Assembly (NCBI GenBank): GCA_006176705.1
Contig: QRFJ01003324.1
Location: 1 to 64,000 of the forward strand
Source of the DNA: Cocos nucifera
Lineage: Eukaryota > Streptophyta > Magnoliopsida > Arecales > Arecaceae
Direction: 5' to 3'
Length of the DNA stretch: 64,000 bases
Made by a program: the position numbers and the translations under genes. This document shows, piece after piece, positions 1 to 10,358 of the stretch. The notes below the pieces were generated by a model. The model worked only from the letters and a program-made list of their open reading frames with translations. It was not told where the DNA came from and made no database searches. Each line of letters opens with the position of its first letter. Position 1 is the stretch's first letter.

Positions 1-183
1 CACAGAAATCCAAGCATATTAGCGGCGATACACTCATAGCACGATTACCTTCGAGAAGGGTGAGGTCAAGAGAGTCAACTCCCAGATAATGTGGCAGACC
101 CACTTACAAAGCCGTTGGGCCAGCAGAAGATCGAAGCCCACCTTGAGAAGATGGGACTTAGACTTGTAGCCAATTGGCTTTAG
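1..183 (+). pseudogene. Ang-1 Pol, last part of RNase H
   Basis: This is the C-terminal end of the Copia Pol polyprotein, the RNase H tail that degrades the RNA strand of the RNA-DNA hybrid during reverse transcription. It is recognised by comparison with the same segment of Ang-3 (minus strand, 20784-20970): the stretch with ADPLTKPL, then EKMGLRL and the final VANWL followed by TAG at 181-183. From about base 84 onward the match to Ang-3 is essentially perfect by eye. Before base 84 the same alignment needs at least eight single-base gaps, which destroys the frame. I think these are sequence errors rather than real mutations (see findings). No catalytic residue of RNase H lies in this short piece. 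Confidence 0.85.
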
Positions 184-187
184 GACA

Positions 188-197
188 AGTGGGAGAT
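188..197 (+). promoter_or_regulatory. Ang-1 polypurine tract
   Basis: AGTGGGAGAT directly precedes the LTR start TGTTAGATAT. It is the purine-rich primer site for plus-strand DNA synthesis. The same tract sits at the matching place in Ang-3 (20770-20779, minus strand) and, with changes, in Ang-6 (58690-58699). Confidence 0.85.
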
Positions 198-2468
198 TGT
201 TAGATATATGTGCCCTAGAAGCCAGAATTGGCTGACACTTGTAATACACTTCTAGGGGCAAAATTATAATTTTGACTAATATCAATAAAATGGGTTATTT
301 TCTATCACATATGTGTATTTAGTGTCTGTGATACATCCTTTGAGTTAATGGTAATGATAATTCATATTTTCAAGAGTTGAAAATTTAAGACATGAATAAT
401 CATTATTAACTCATAAAATGCTCCCGACCATAGGATCATCACGAGGATGGTGATTGATCCGGAAGGTTGGTGTACAATCGCTTCTCTTTAGTAGATGAGT
501 CTTGAGTCTACGGTGTGGAGACACCGGAGCGAGAGTACAGGTACTCGTTAGAGAACGAGGGCACTGAGCGTGACCACCTCGAGTAGTCATTAGGGAGTCT
601 ACCTTCTCGTCAATGACTGACTCGATGCTGCAGTAGTGTGTCTGGTTCTTTGACCTGAGATGCATCGGCAGTTCACCTTGAGGGTGTTATAGTTTGACTA
701 CACCATTACTCGGTATCCTAGCCATATGGAACCCTGAGGTGTATGTTGGCTATAGCATGTTCATTGTAGGAACTGGATTGCATCAAGATGGAATCTATCT
801 ACCTCGGTGGTAGAGGAGCAGCCCTATGATAATCATGAGAATCAAGTCCAGAAGCCCATGGCCATGGCAGAGTGAAATAATAGAAAGAGTTTCTATTTAG
901 ATTTTCACATTGGACTCGAATCGAATGATTACATCATATGACAGAGACTAGGGTTTGACGAGTTCACCTTAACCCTAATCTGATCGGGGCTCAAGATAGA
1001 AGAACTTAATCACACAGGTAGCTGCACCAAGAGGTTCGCATTCAGCTCTGATGGGTTGCCACCATATACTGCTAGGTGTCACTGGTGGATTTTGGGAGCA
1101 ATTAGAATGATTTAGATGATCGATCATTCTAGCTGTTCGAATCAGAAGAGTTCTGATCCATCGAAAGGAGTTTCGATGATGTCGATGATAGAGATCATGA
1201 CATATCCCATTACCATACAGAACTGAACCTAACTGGGTCACACAAACAAGGGTTTGAATCTGGTGATCATCAATTGAACTGATCTAGTTCAATTGATCTG
1301 AATGAGATTCAATTAGGTTCAAGGAAAATCGTGCTAGCACTCGATTGAACCTAACGTTCTTCTTTTACTATCATAAATAAGTTGTCCTGACTGAGCCAAA
1401 GGAGTTTGTGCTCAATCAGAGGCCTTCATATGGTCTGACTGGAGGTTGTCCAAGTCAGAAAAGGTTGTCTTATTTTGTAAGACATTACCTGCCATTTTTG
1501 GTCACCTGCCATTTCTTGTTCTTTGACTTTGGTCAAAAGTCTACCTTTGACTGGTCAAACGTTGACCATTGACACTTTGACTTTTGACCACATGTCATGC
1601 ACCTATTGGAGAGCTGGTGGGGGCCTGTCCCCCTGCCAGAACCTGGCAAGGAGGAGGGCGCACGCCACCCTAGGCGTGAGCCCAAGTTGGAGGCGCCTAG
1701 GAGTCCTTGTTGGACAAGGACTCCATCTCCCTTTTGGATTCCAATTAGAGTTCTTCTAAGAACCAACTTTGACTGGTCTTAGGCACCCTCTAAGGAGGAA
1801 TCCAGGGGACTCTATTCCCACCAATCAGATTTAGATCTGATTTCACAAAGGGTTGTGATTGGTTGGGAAGAAGAGGAGTTGGATCACAATTAGTCTATAA
1901 ATAAGACCCTGTACCCAACTCAAAGAGGCTAAGAGTTTCCATATGCCCCAAGGCCTTTTCTCCTCTCCTCCTCCATGCCAAAGCTTCTTCTCCCTCTGCT
2001 CTCCACGTCCAAAATAGTTTTGGAGCTTGGTTGGTGCGATCCAGATCAAAGAAAGGCGATCAAAAGCAAGAAGGCTGCACTGCTGCAAAGGACGACTGCT
2101 GATCTTCAAAAGGAGTTTTGAAGATCCTCCAGATCAGATCTAGATCTGATTTTTGGAGACGTGATACAGAGGAAGAGGATCTCTAGATCTAGCCTGAGTG
2201 GATACCGGTAGAGGCCAGGTGCCTATGTGGCTAGATCCAGAACCTTCCGCTGCATACAGGATCATTAACGGGTAATTGGATTACCCAAATCAGATAAATT
2301 AAATTTGATTTAATTTATCCTTATTTTATTTTATTTATTAAAATAATAAGAATAAAATCTAAAACATCTTAGATCTGATATAGATCAAAAAGAAAAATTT
2401 TTGAAATATATCTCTTGATCTGATCAGAACTGAACGAACCTGGATTAGGAAATCAGGATTTCCCTTCA
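198..2468 (+). repeat. Ang-1 3' LTR (about 2.27 kb)
   Basis: The LTR begins TGTTAGATATATG and ends TTCCCTTCA. Its limits come from comparison with seven other LTRs of this family in the window. It carries a CpG-rich block at about 411-665, a 12-bp inverted repeat at 1269-1297 and a TATA box at 1894-1905. It is almost identical to the Ang-3 3' LTR (18492-20769) over long stretches but in the opposite orientation, so the two form a large inverted repeat 16 kb apart. Confidence 0.93.
1894..1905 (+). promoter_or_regulatory. TATA box of the Ang-1 LTR promoter
   Basis: TCTATAAATAAG is the expected core promoter, marking the U3/R boundary about 25-35 bases downstream. It is conserved in the sister LTRs: 19062-19072 and 27193-27203 (Ang-3), 41421-41431 and 44285-44295 (Ang-5), 35448-35457 (Ang-4) and, as CTATATAAAC, 52259-52268 (Ang-6). 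Confidence 0.7.
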
Positions 2469-4157
2469 ATAGTTTCGATCTTCTACTGGCCCAACGGCTT
2501 TGTGAGTAGATCTACTGCATTATCTACGGAGTTGACTCTTTGGACCTCGACATAATCTTTCTCGAGGTAATCACAGATGAGGTGGTATTGCCACTCGATG
2601 TACTTGGATTTCTAGTGAGACCTCGACTCCTTAGCAAGGCCTATGGCATCATTATTATTGCAGTACAGAGGAATGGCATCTGATAGCATCACTCCAATCT
2701 CTACGGTGAATTTCTTATAATAGAATGCCTCCTTCGTAGTTTTTGATGCAGCGATGTATTTTGCTTTCATGATGGAATCTACTATCACTATCTGCTTGGA
2801 ACTCTTCCAACTGACAGCACCATCATTAAAATCCAAGTCTTTATACCCCTAAACTTGGAGTTCTCCATTACCAAAAATCAACAACATATCCTTAGTTCTT
2901 CTCAAGTACTTAAGGATACATTTCACAGAAGTCCAGTATTCTTCATCTGGATTCAATTGATATCTGCTCGTGACACTCACAGCATAGGCTATATCAGGTC
3001 ATATATATAACATGGCATACATGAGGCTCTCTATTGCTGAAGCATAAGGGTTCTTGCTCATGCATTCAATCTCCTCTGATGTGTTGGGATACATTTTTTT
3101 GGAGAGATGAATGCCATGTCTAAAGGAAACCAATCCCCTCTTGGAGTTTTTCATGCTAAAACTCTTTAGCATTTCCTCTATGTACATCTTCTGTGAATGA
3201 CCTAGCATCCTATTCGATCTATCTCTATAGACCTTAATTCCTAGAATGAAGGATGGTTCTCCTAGGTCTTTCATGAAGAATTCTTTGGACAACCTCATTT
3301 TAACTATGGTCAAAATGGGAATATCATTCTCAATAAGGAGGATATCATCCACGTACAGTACGAGGAAGACAATAGTGCTCCCACTAACCTTTTTGAAAAT
3401 ACATGATTCCTTCTCATTTTTGATGAAACCAAATAATTTGATCACATCATTAAATCAAGTATTTCGACTCTAAGATGCTTGCTTAAGTCCATATATGGAC
3501 CTTTGCAGCTTGCATACTTTGTGATTAGCATCACTGGATATGAAACCTAGCAACTGTTTCATATAGATATCTTCCTCGAGGTATCCATTTAAGAATGTTA
3601 TTTTTATGTCCATTTTCTATATTTCATAATCGAAATAAGCTATAACAGCAAGCAATATGCAGATGGATTTAGCATAGCTACTGGCGAAAAGATATCCTGA
3701 TAGTTAATACCTTCATGCTGACTATAATCTTTTGCCACTAATCTAGCTTTGAATGTCTCCATACTTCCACCTGCACCAATCTTTCTCTTGTAGATCCATT
3801 TACACCCAACAGATACTATACCTTTCGGTGGATCTACCAAGGTCCAGACTTGGTTTGAGTGCATTGAGTCAATTTCTAACTTCATTGCCTCTAACCATTT
3901 CTTTGAGTCGATATCTGATATTGCCTCGTCATAGATTTTGGGATCACCATGAACCCCATTACCTATGAGGAATATTTCCTTTACTTCCTCTAAAATAGTA
4001 CCTAAGTACCTCTTAGGGGGATGGAAAATCCTTTTTGACCTACAAGATGGAGGAGGTAGTGATTGTATTGGCTCAACATGATTTGGTTCCACAGGATTCT
4101 TAGCTCGTTGCTTTTATGAGACTTTCTCCTTGAGTTTTATTTGCTTTCCAATGCCAC
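2469..4157 (-). pseudogene. Ang-2 Pol, reverse transcriptase and RNase H part
   Basis: This is the C-terminal half of a Copia polyprotein. On the minus strand the linker before the RT begins near 4092 (MEPNHVEPIQ), then the RT with KWLEAMKLEIDSMHSNQVW at about 3890-3830. The RT motif YVDDILL lies at about 3360-3340, and the RNase H lies at about 2830-2480. The RT metal-binding pair in YVDD is still readable. The RNase H is not intact: the family's DSTMEAEY reads DSIMKAKY, losing the acidic Glu, and LYCDNNGAI reads LYCNNNDAI, losing an Asp. About 50 bases are deleted near 2830 and there are several stops and frame changes. Gyp-1 cuts the gene at 4157 and Ang-1 at 2469. It is non-functional and clearly older than Ang-3. 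Confidence 0.85.
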
Positions 4158-5730
4158 TGATAAGTACCATAAATTCATCAATAAAAATATTAATTTATCA
4201 ATCAATTTATATTAATTAATGATCAATTTATATTTTTTTAAGAAATTAATATTTTTATTAATTAAAAAAACAAAAATTAATAAAAATAAAATTTTATTAT
4301 CAATAGAAAGAGATCATTTTTTTGATCATAATGAAATAAGTTTTAAGTAAAATAGAGCTAAAACGGAGAAGATATGAATTTTTAAAAAATTAAAAGAAAA
4401 AAAAATTAAACAAAAAAAAAAGAAAATGGCTCAGCCGGCTCCGTAAGCCAAGCCACCAAACCAAGCCAAGACATCAAAGCTGACTCAACCATAGAAGCCA
4501 TCAGTCGGTTCACGATTTAGGCGTGGACAGCTAGCTCAGCAGAAACTGGCAAATCACAGCGCGACATGTGGCGGACCTAGACCCTTAAAGGATCCAGAGA
4601 AATCCATCACATCTCACAGGGTATTTTGAACTTTTCACTCAGCAATAGTAGGCGCTGATTAGTTGCGGTGTGTGGTGTGGTCGGTCCATGTGGTCCATGG
4701 GAATAGTAATTGTATGATCAGACGGCTGCGGTTGATTGCGGTCAAGATCGGATGGCGGTGATTATTTTCGAGTTTGATTCAAATTCTATCAGCAATCTAG
4801 CACGATCCGACAGCCAGAAAATCAGCCGACAAAGATCCAATGATCCAGCAAGCTTTCGACTTGATTAAAACATTAGTACTTGATCTGACGGCCAGATTTC
4901 CTCCATCAACGTGCGATCGGATGGCCAGAATTTAATCCGACCTGATTTGGGTTGATACATATCCGATTTTGATGATTTTTGGACCGTTGGGTTGGCCAGA
5001 TTTCATCCAGAGCAATAGAATTCTTCCAGGACTCCTTTTAATTCGATTTTCACTCAAATTTCTCTATATTTTGATGATAAAAGAGCTCTTTAGTCCCACA
5101 TTGCCTAGAAGAAAACTCTCCAACCCACCTAGCTCTATAAAAAGGACCCCAGGCCTTCAGAAATCAACATCTTAGATTAAGGTGATGCTTTAATATTGGG
5201 TGAGCTAGGCTATGGGTCAATGGCTGCTTCAAAGCAATGGGTGCCAAGAAAAAGAGCTAGACTTCTACACCATCTTTCCATCAATGCCGATCCAATATCA
5301 AAGATCGACCTATTTTATTTTTTTTTATTTTATATATTTAAATTATGAACTTTTTAATGCAATATTTATTTTTATGCTCTTTAATTTCATACTTTTTATT
5401 TTTAGTATAATTTAATTTTTATATTTTAATTATTATTTTTTATTTTATTGCAAGTAGATGCTAAGATCTAACTAGTAGATCTTAGTACCAAGTTTAAATT
5501 CATACACCCTTTAATTTTCTTTTTTTTTTTAATTTTTCAACTTTACTTTTGATCCCAAAACTCTTCTCTTTTCTTTTTCTTTTATAAAATCAAAGATTTC
5601 AAATCTAAAAACACAACCTTTCCTATGGATTCGATCCGACTCACTACTATTTATAAATTTTTAATTATTTTAAGAAGTTGGATTAAATTAATAAACATGG
5701 TGTCTTAACGACAACATTGCGTTCCTATCA
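4158..5730 (+). repeat. Gyp-1 5' LTR (1.57 kb)
   Basis: The limits come from comparison with the 3' LTR at 11650-13230. The left third is very AT-rich, with gaps and A runs. U3 then carries short CCAAG-type repeats (4445-4475), several copies of a GATCNGAYGGCCAGA motif (4716-5003), an AGTCCCACATTG box (5092-5103) and a TATA box. The two LTRs differ at many positions by eye, so the insertion is not recent. Confidence 0.88.
5134..5144 (+). promoter_or_regulatory. TATA box of the Gyp-1 LTR
   Basis: CTATAAAAAGG lies 31 bases after the AGTCCCACATTG box. Both elements recur at the same spacing in the internal LTR fragment (TATA at 8760-8770) and in the 3' LTR (12642-12652). Confidence 0.7.
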
Positions 5731-5736
5731 AATTTT

Positions 5737-5754
5737 TGGTGCCATTTTCAGGGA
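5737..5754 (+). promoter_or_regulatory. Gyp-1 primer binding site
   Basis: TGGTGCCATTTTCAGGGA starts six bases after the LTR end. It is a decayed form of TGGCGCCGTTGCCGGGGA, the primer site common in Athila- and Tat-type Gypsy elements, usually assigned to tRNA-Asp (family knowledge). A second, better-preserved copy lies 98 bases downstream (5835-5852). Confidence 0.7.
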
Positions 5755-6865
5755 TTATTTTTTATTTTTGATTTTGATTTTTTTAATTTATTTTAAATAA
5801 ATTAAAAATAATTTTGACAAATGTATCAAGTTTTTGATGCCATTGTCGGGGAAGGCACAGACATTAAATTTTTGATCTCTTTAATTTTTCTATAAATAAA
5901 TTATAAATAAAATTTTTATTTTCTTATAAATATTGCTTGCTAATTTTTTTATTATTTTATAGAAAAAGAGATTAAAGTACAAAAAGAATCAGAAGTTTTG
6001 CTTGGTGAGATCAATCCTAACCCTAGTTTTCTTTTCTTTTTATTTTATTTATTTATTTATTTTATTTTTAAATTAATTTTAAAAAAATATTTACTTAAAT
6101 CTAATTAAAAAAATTTCATGACAAGATTAGAAATCTTAATTATTTAGAGCATGCATCATATTAGTTTTATTTTTATTTTTATTTTTTTTGATGTTTGCTG
6201 GCGGTAAGGTAAGCCTTTCAAAATTCAATTAGTTGCATGCATCTAGTTTAAATTGCATAGAATCCTTTGATTGAAAATTTTTTTGTGCATATTCATATTA
6301 AACCAAATTAAGTGCACAACATAATTAAGTAAGATAAGGTGGAGATTTGATCATCCTTTCTTGACCTACAAACAACCAATCAGCATCCTACATTGACCTA
6401 AGCCTTTAATTTTAAAATCAATTAGACATCAGCCCTAGGAGCTCGAGCTCAATAGGACAAGAAACCCTAAGAGTTGAACTAGGTTAGGGTTAGTCAATTT
6501 GACTGGTGTCTAGAAAAGTGGTTCAGGGATGACTGGGTCCGAAGAAAGGTGGTTTCTAATTGATTCCATTCGCTTACCTGGCCAAGCATAATTGGTGTCT
6601 AAGGCAAGCAACGGGGGGATTCCCACCGATCTTACACTTACCTGGCCAGTTGATTGGCTAATCCTACACTTGGAGGGCTTGAAGGTGACGTTAGTAGTTA
6701 GGAGCTCTCTAGATCTAGGACAACCCTTAGTCAGGATTAATTGACCAACTTGATTGCTAACCAACATCAAACCTAATTAAACTTAATTCTTCTTTCTCCT
6801 TTTAGTTCTAGGACTCCTTAGGACCTCTTCTTTAGAACTCTTCTTTCTTTCTTCTTCTTTCTCCT

Positions 6866-6905
6866 ATAAAAATAAAATAAAATAAAATAAAATAAAATAA
6901 AAATT
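6866..6905 (+). repeat. AAAAT microsatellite
   Basis: About seven tandem copies of AAAAT/TAAAA within the Gyp-1 leader, followed by further A/T-only sequence to about 7020. Confidence 0.85.
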
Positions 6906-7185
6906 AAATTTAACTAACTAAAAAATATTAAAAATAATAATTTAATTTAATTTAATTTAATTAATAAATAAAATAATTAATTTTTAATATAATAAAATAA
7001 TAAAAAAAAAATATAAAAAATTTTTTAAAAAAAATTTTGAACCACATGTTAGGGTTGCACTAGTGCATGCACGATAGAAAATCGATTTACCTGATCTAGT
7101 TGAACCCAACCATAAAATTAAAAGGCTGAATTGTGTTAAACCTGATAACCAAATGGCTAAAAATTTTAGAGAACCATCTAAGTAG

Positions 7186-8066
7186 ATGAAGGAATACTTT
7201 ATTCCTTCCATATATAACCCATCGACTTGTATCCAATTACCTAAAATTGATGCTACCCACTATGAGACCAAGCTGAGTACAATTCAGATGCTTTTATCTT
7301 TCTATGGGAACATCAATGAAGATCCTTATAAACATCTGGATGAATTCTTAGAAATCTGCTCTATGGTGAGAATTCAAAATTTAACTAATGATGCCCTTAG
7401 ACTAACTTTATTTTTCTTATCATTAAAAGACAAAGCCAAGTACTGGCTTAGCACAATAGGAAGACCAATTAAAACTTGGGCTGACTTGCAAAGTGAATTT
7501 CTTAAGAAATTTTATCCCATAGGCCGAGCCAAAATTATGAGGCAAATTATCACTGAATTTGCTCATCTTTCAGAGGAATAGATTCACGAGTCATAGGAGA
7601 GACTTAAGAAACTTCTCAAAAAATGCCCACACCATGGTCTGTCTAAGTGGCAAATAGTTCAAGCCTTCTATGAGGGTTTAGGAGACCAATATAGATAGAT
7701 AGTAGATGCATCCAATGGAGGTGCATTCATGAACAAGAGTGAGGACGAAGCCTATACCTTATTTGAAATCCTGAGTGAAAACTCAATTAACCATGCTTCA
7801 TTGTCTTTCTACCAAACCTGGGCAGGGATCCATGAATTTAAACATCTAGAATCTAGTCCTAAGACTGATTCAAATTTGATAAATAAAATGGACTTTTTTG
7901 CTAAAAAATTAGATCAAGTCCTAATCCTAGGTCAATAATGTCCTACACAATTCACATCATCTTCTAATTATCAGGAGATCTGTTTAATCTATGCCAGCCC
8001 AACCCATCATGTGAGTGAATGTCCTATAACTGCACAGTTTCCATCTTTTATTCAAGAACAAGTCTA
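7186..8066 (+). pseudogene. Gyp-1 gag, N-terminal and core part
   Basis: Gag packages the element RNA in cytoplasmic virus-like particles. The first open stretch (7186-7578) shows the Gypsy Gag core: FLEICSMVRIQN, LFFLSLKDKAKYWL and WADLQSEFLKKFYP, the order seen in Athila/Tat-type Gag. The same frame continues past stops at 7579, 7594 and 7696 with LLKKCPHHGL and IVDASNGGAFMNKS, so this is one reading frame with nonsense mutations, not separate genes. Near 7981-8025 is a zinc knuckle CLIYASPTHHVSEC in which the second Cys has become Tyr. The frame then runs straight into an LTR fragment at about 8067. I chose 7186 because the open frame with homology starts there; the original start could lie slightly upstream. 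Confidence 0.82.
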
Positions 8067-9366
8067 AGCCATCAAGCCAAGCCAAGCCGTCAAAGCTGAC
8101 TCAGTTGCAGAAGCCATCAGTCAACCCATGATCTAGGTATGGACCGCTAGCTCAGTAGAAACCGATGAATCACAGCATGACACGTGGTGAACCTGACCCT
8201 TAAAGGGTCCACAAAAATTTATCGCAGCTCACAGGGCAATCTAGTCTTTTCACTCGACAACAGAGATGCTGATTGACTGTGGAGTGCAGTGCGGCCGATC
8301 CATGCAGTCCATAGGAACAGTAATTGTGCCATCGGATGGCTGTGATAGCTTACGGTCAAGATCGAACGGCTGTGGTTATTTTTGAATTACATTCAGCTTT
8401 AGAATTCATGTGGATTGCCATCCAATGGCAGCGCTCGATCCAAGGGATGATCCAATGGTCCAGAATGCTCCTGACAGTGACCAGGACATCCGACGCACGA
8501 TCAACGGCCAGATTTCCTCCATCAATAGACGATCGGATGGCCAAAATTTAATCCAACCTAATCTGGACTGATACACATCCGATTTTGATGATTTTTGGAT
8601 AGTTGGATTCCTATTGACGGCCAGATTTCATCCAAAGTAGTAGAATTTATCTAGGTCTCATTTTAATTCAATTTTCACTCAAATTTCTTCATATTTTGAT
8701 GATAAAAGAGTTCCTTAGTCCCACATTGCCCAGAAGAAAACTCTCCAACCCTCCTAGCTTTATAAAAAGGACCCCAAGCCTCTAGAAATCAACATCTTCA
8801 GTCAAGGTGAAGCTTTGGTAGAAGGTGAAGTCAGGCTATGGATTAATGGCTGCTTCCAAGCAATGGGTGTCGAGAAGAAGAGCTAGGCTTCTACACCATC
8901 TTTCCACCATTGCCGATCTAAGATCAGAGATCAGCGTATTTTATTTTTTTTTATTTTATGTATTTAAATTATGAACTTTTTAATGTAATATTTATTCTCT
9001 TTAATTTCATGCTCTTTATTTTTATTATAATTTAATTTCTATATTTTAATTATTACTTTTTATTTTATTGCAAGTAGATGCTAAGATCTAACTAGTAGAT
9101 CTTAGTATCAAGTTTAAATTTTTGCACCTTTTAATTTTTATTTTTTATTTTTTGACTTCACTTTTAATCCCAAAACTCTTCTCTTTTCTTTTTCTTTTAT
9201 AAAATCAAAGATTTTAAATCTAAAAACACTACCTTCCCTGTGGATTCGACCCGACTCACTACTATCTATGGATTTTTAATTATTTTTAGAAGTCGGATTA
9301 AACTGATAAACATGGTGTCTTAACGATAATATCGCATTCCTATCTTATTTTTGGCATCATTGTCAG
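8067..9366 (+). repeat. 5'-truncated Gyp-1 LTR plus primer site, lodged inside gag
   Basis: From about 8067 the sequence matches the Gyp-1 LTR from roughly 300 bases inside its left end through its 3' end (9345). It continues without a break into 15 bases of the primer binding site (TGGCATCATTGTCAG, 9352-9366) before gag resumes. It has its own AGTCCCACATTG box (8717-8728) and TATA box. The layout is U3(partial)-R-U5-PBS. I see no flanking duplication. Confidence 0.82.
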
Positions 9367-10358
9367 TTAATGATCCATTATCAAATTCATATAACTCTGG
9401 CCGAAAAAATCATCACAAATTTTTTTGGAAATCACAACAGACTCAGGCTCAGACCCAAACTCCATTAGTGCAAAATTATCAGAATAGACCTCAATACCAG
9501 AACTGTACTTATAACAGAGGTCAGCCTAGTAAGCCTTTCCAGCCACCACATCATAATCAGCCCTCATACCCATAGACCAATCTAGCTGATGATAGATTTA
9601 ACCAACTTCAATAATTAATTCTAATTCAACAGCAATCTATCATCGGGCTAGAAGTTCAAATAGGACAATTAGTTGAGTCTAACATGAGGAGAAAACTATA
9701 TTAACTATCGAGCTTACCAATTTCAAACAAACCACCTAATATCTACCAACTACCTAGACCAAGTTATCAATTTAATATCTCACTTAAGAATCTCCAATTA
9801 GAGAATGCCAAAGTAATTTTTGAACTTAAAAGCTATAGGATTCTTATAGATCCATACCAAGACCAGGTGAGAGAAGCTAGTACTGATGCTAGTCAAAATA
9901 AAAATTCAGATGAATTAGTTAGTATTGAGACTAACCACATAGAAGAACCCAAACCAGGAATTAGTATTGATGCTAGCTCCAATTTAAATGAGATAGACAT
10001 AGGAAAAAAGAGAATAGATGATTTACCCGAGACTTATAAATCTAATGTCCAATTCCCTTCAACCCAAGAAGCCAGTTCTTCTTACAAAAATCAAGAGGCA
10101 TGTAATGAAATATCAATGGAGTTATTTAAAAAAGATCATATTAATTTACCTCCAGAATTAGAACCATCTTTAATCACCATTCTAGCACCCATTGAATCAT
10201 ACTTAACTCTTAATACAAAAAGTCAATTCATGAGCATTTTAGAAGAACAAATAGGAAAAATTCTTAATAAACATGGGTTTGAGAATGGGATCACAAATTA
10301 TGTCCCTAAAATTAACAATAAATATATCAATAATGAGATTATAAATCAACTTTCTTAG
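9367..10358 (+). pseudogene. Gyp-1 gag, C-terminal part after the interruption
   Basis: Gag resumes at once after the LTR fragment with NDPLSNSYNSGRKNHHKFFW, which in related Gypsy Gags follows the zinc knuckle within about ten residues. The following Gln/Pro/Asn-rich tail (QNYQNRP, QPPHHNQPSYP) is typical of this Gag region. A stop falls at 9573. The same frame reopens at 9867-10358 for 163 residues (KNSDELVSIE to NEIINQLS), rich in Asn, Ile and Glu, in which I recognise no domain. It could be the rest of a Gag-linker or a degenerate start of a protease region. No protease DTG/DSG motif is visible. The frame differs from that of 7186-8066 because of the inserted segment. Confidence 0.72.

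Larger units (their letters stand above)
1..2468 (+). mobile_element. Ang-1: 3' end of an Angela/Tork-like Copia element
   Basis: The window opens inside the last codons of a Copia Pol, followed by a polypurine tract and one complete LTR. The 5' LTR and most of the body lie left of the window. The right edge abuts minus-strand pol sequence of Ang-2 (RNase H end), so Ang-1 inserted into Ang-2; the five bases after the edge, atagt, are the expected place of a target duplication, but its partner is outside the window. Confidence 0.9.
5731..7185 (+). other. Gyp-1 leader between LTR and gag
   Basis: Mostly AT-rich, with no coding evidence. It contains two primer-site-like sequences, two copies of CTTACCTGGCCA (6573-6584 and 6637-6648), an AAAAT run and a pyrimidine-rich stretch at 6783-6865. 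The CTTACCTGGCCA region resembles a stretch in the leaders of the unrelated Copia elements (see findings). Confidence 0.6.

Noticed and set aside
411..665. Antisense ORF of 84 codons in the LTR, identical in Ang-1 and Ang-3
   Set aside because: The identity is explained by near-identical LTR DNA. The Ang-3 5' LTR copy shows freely changed residues through CpG decay.
975..1241. Antisense ORF of 88 codons in the Ang LTR, open in most copies (also 19727-19992, 27862-28127, 44947-45213, 51327-51593)
   Set aside because: By eye, the Ang-6 version differs from Ang-3 at roughly 34 of 264 bases and 21 of 88 residues. That shows no bias toward silent changes, so the frame seems open by composition and shared descent. 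It runs against the LTR's own transcription.
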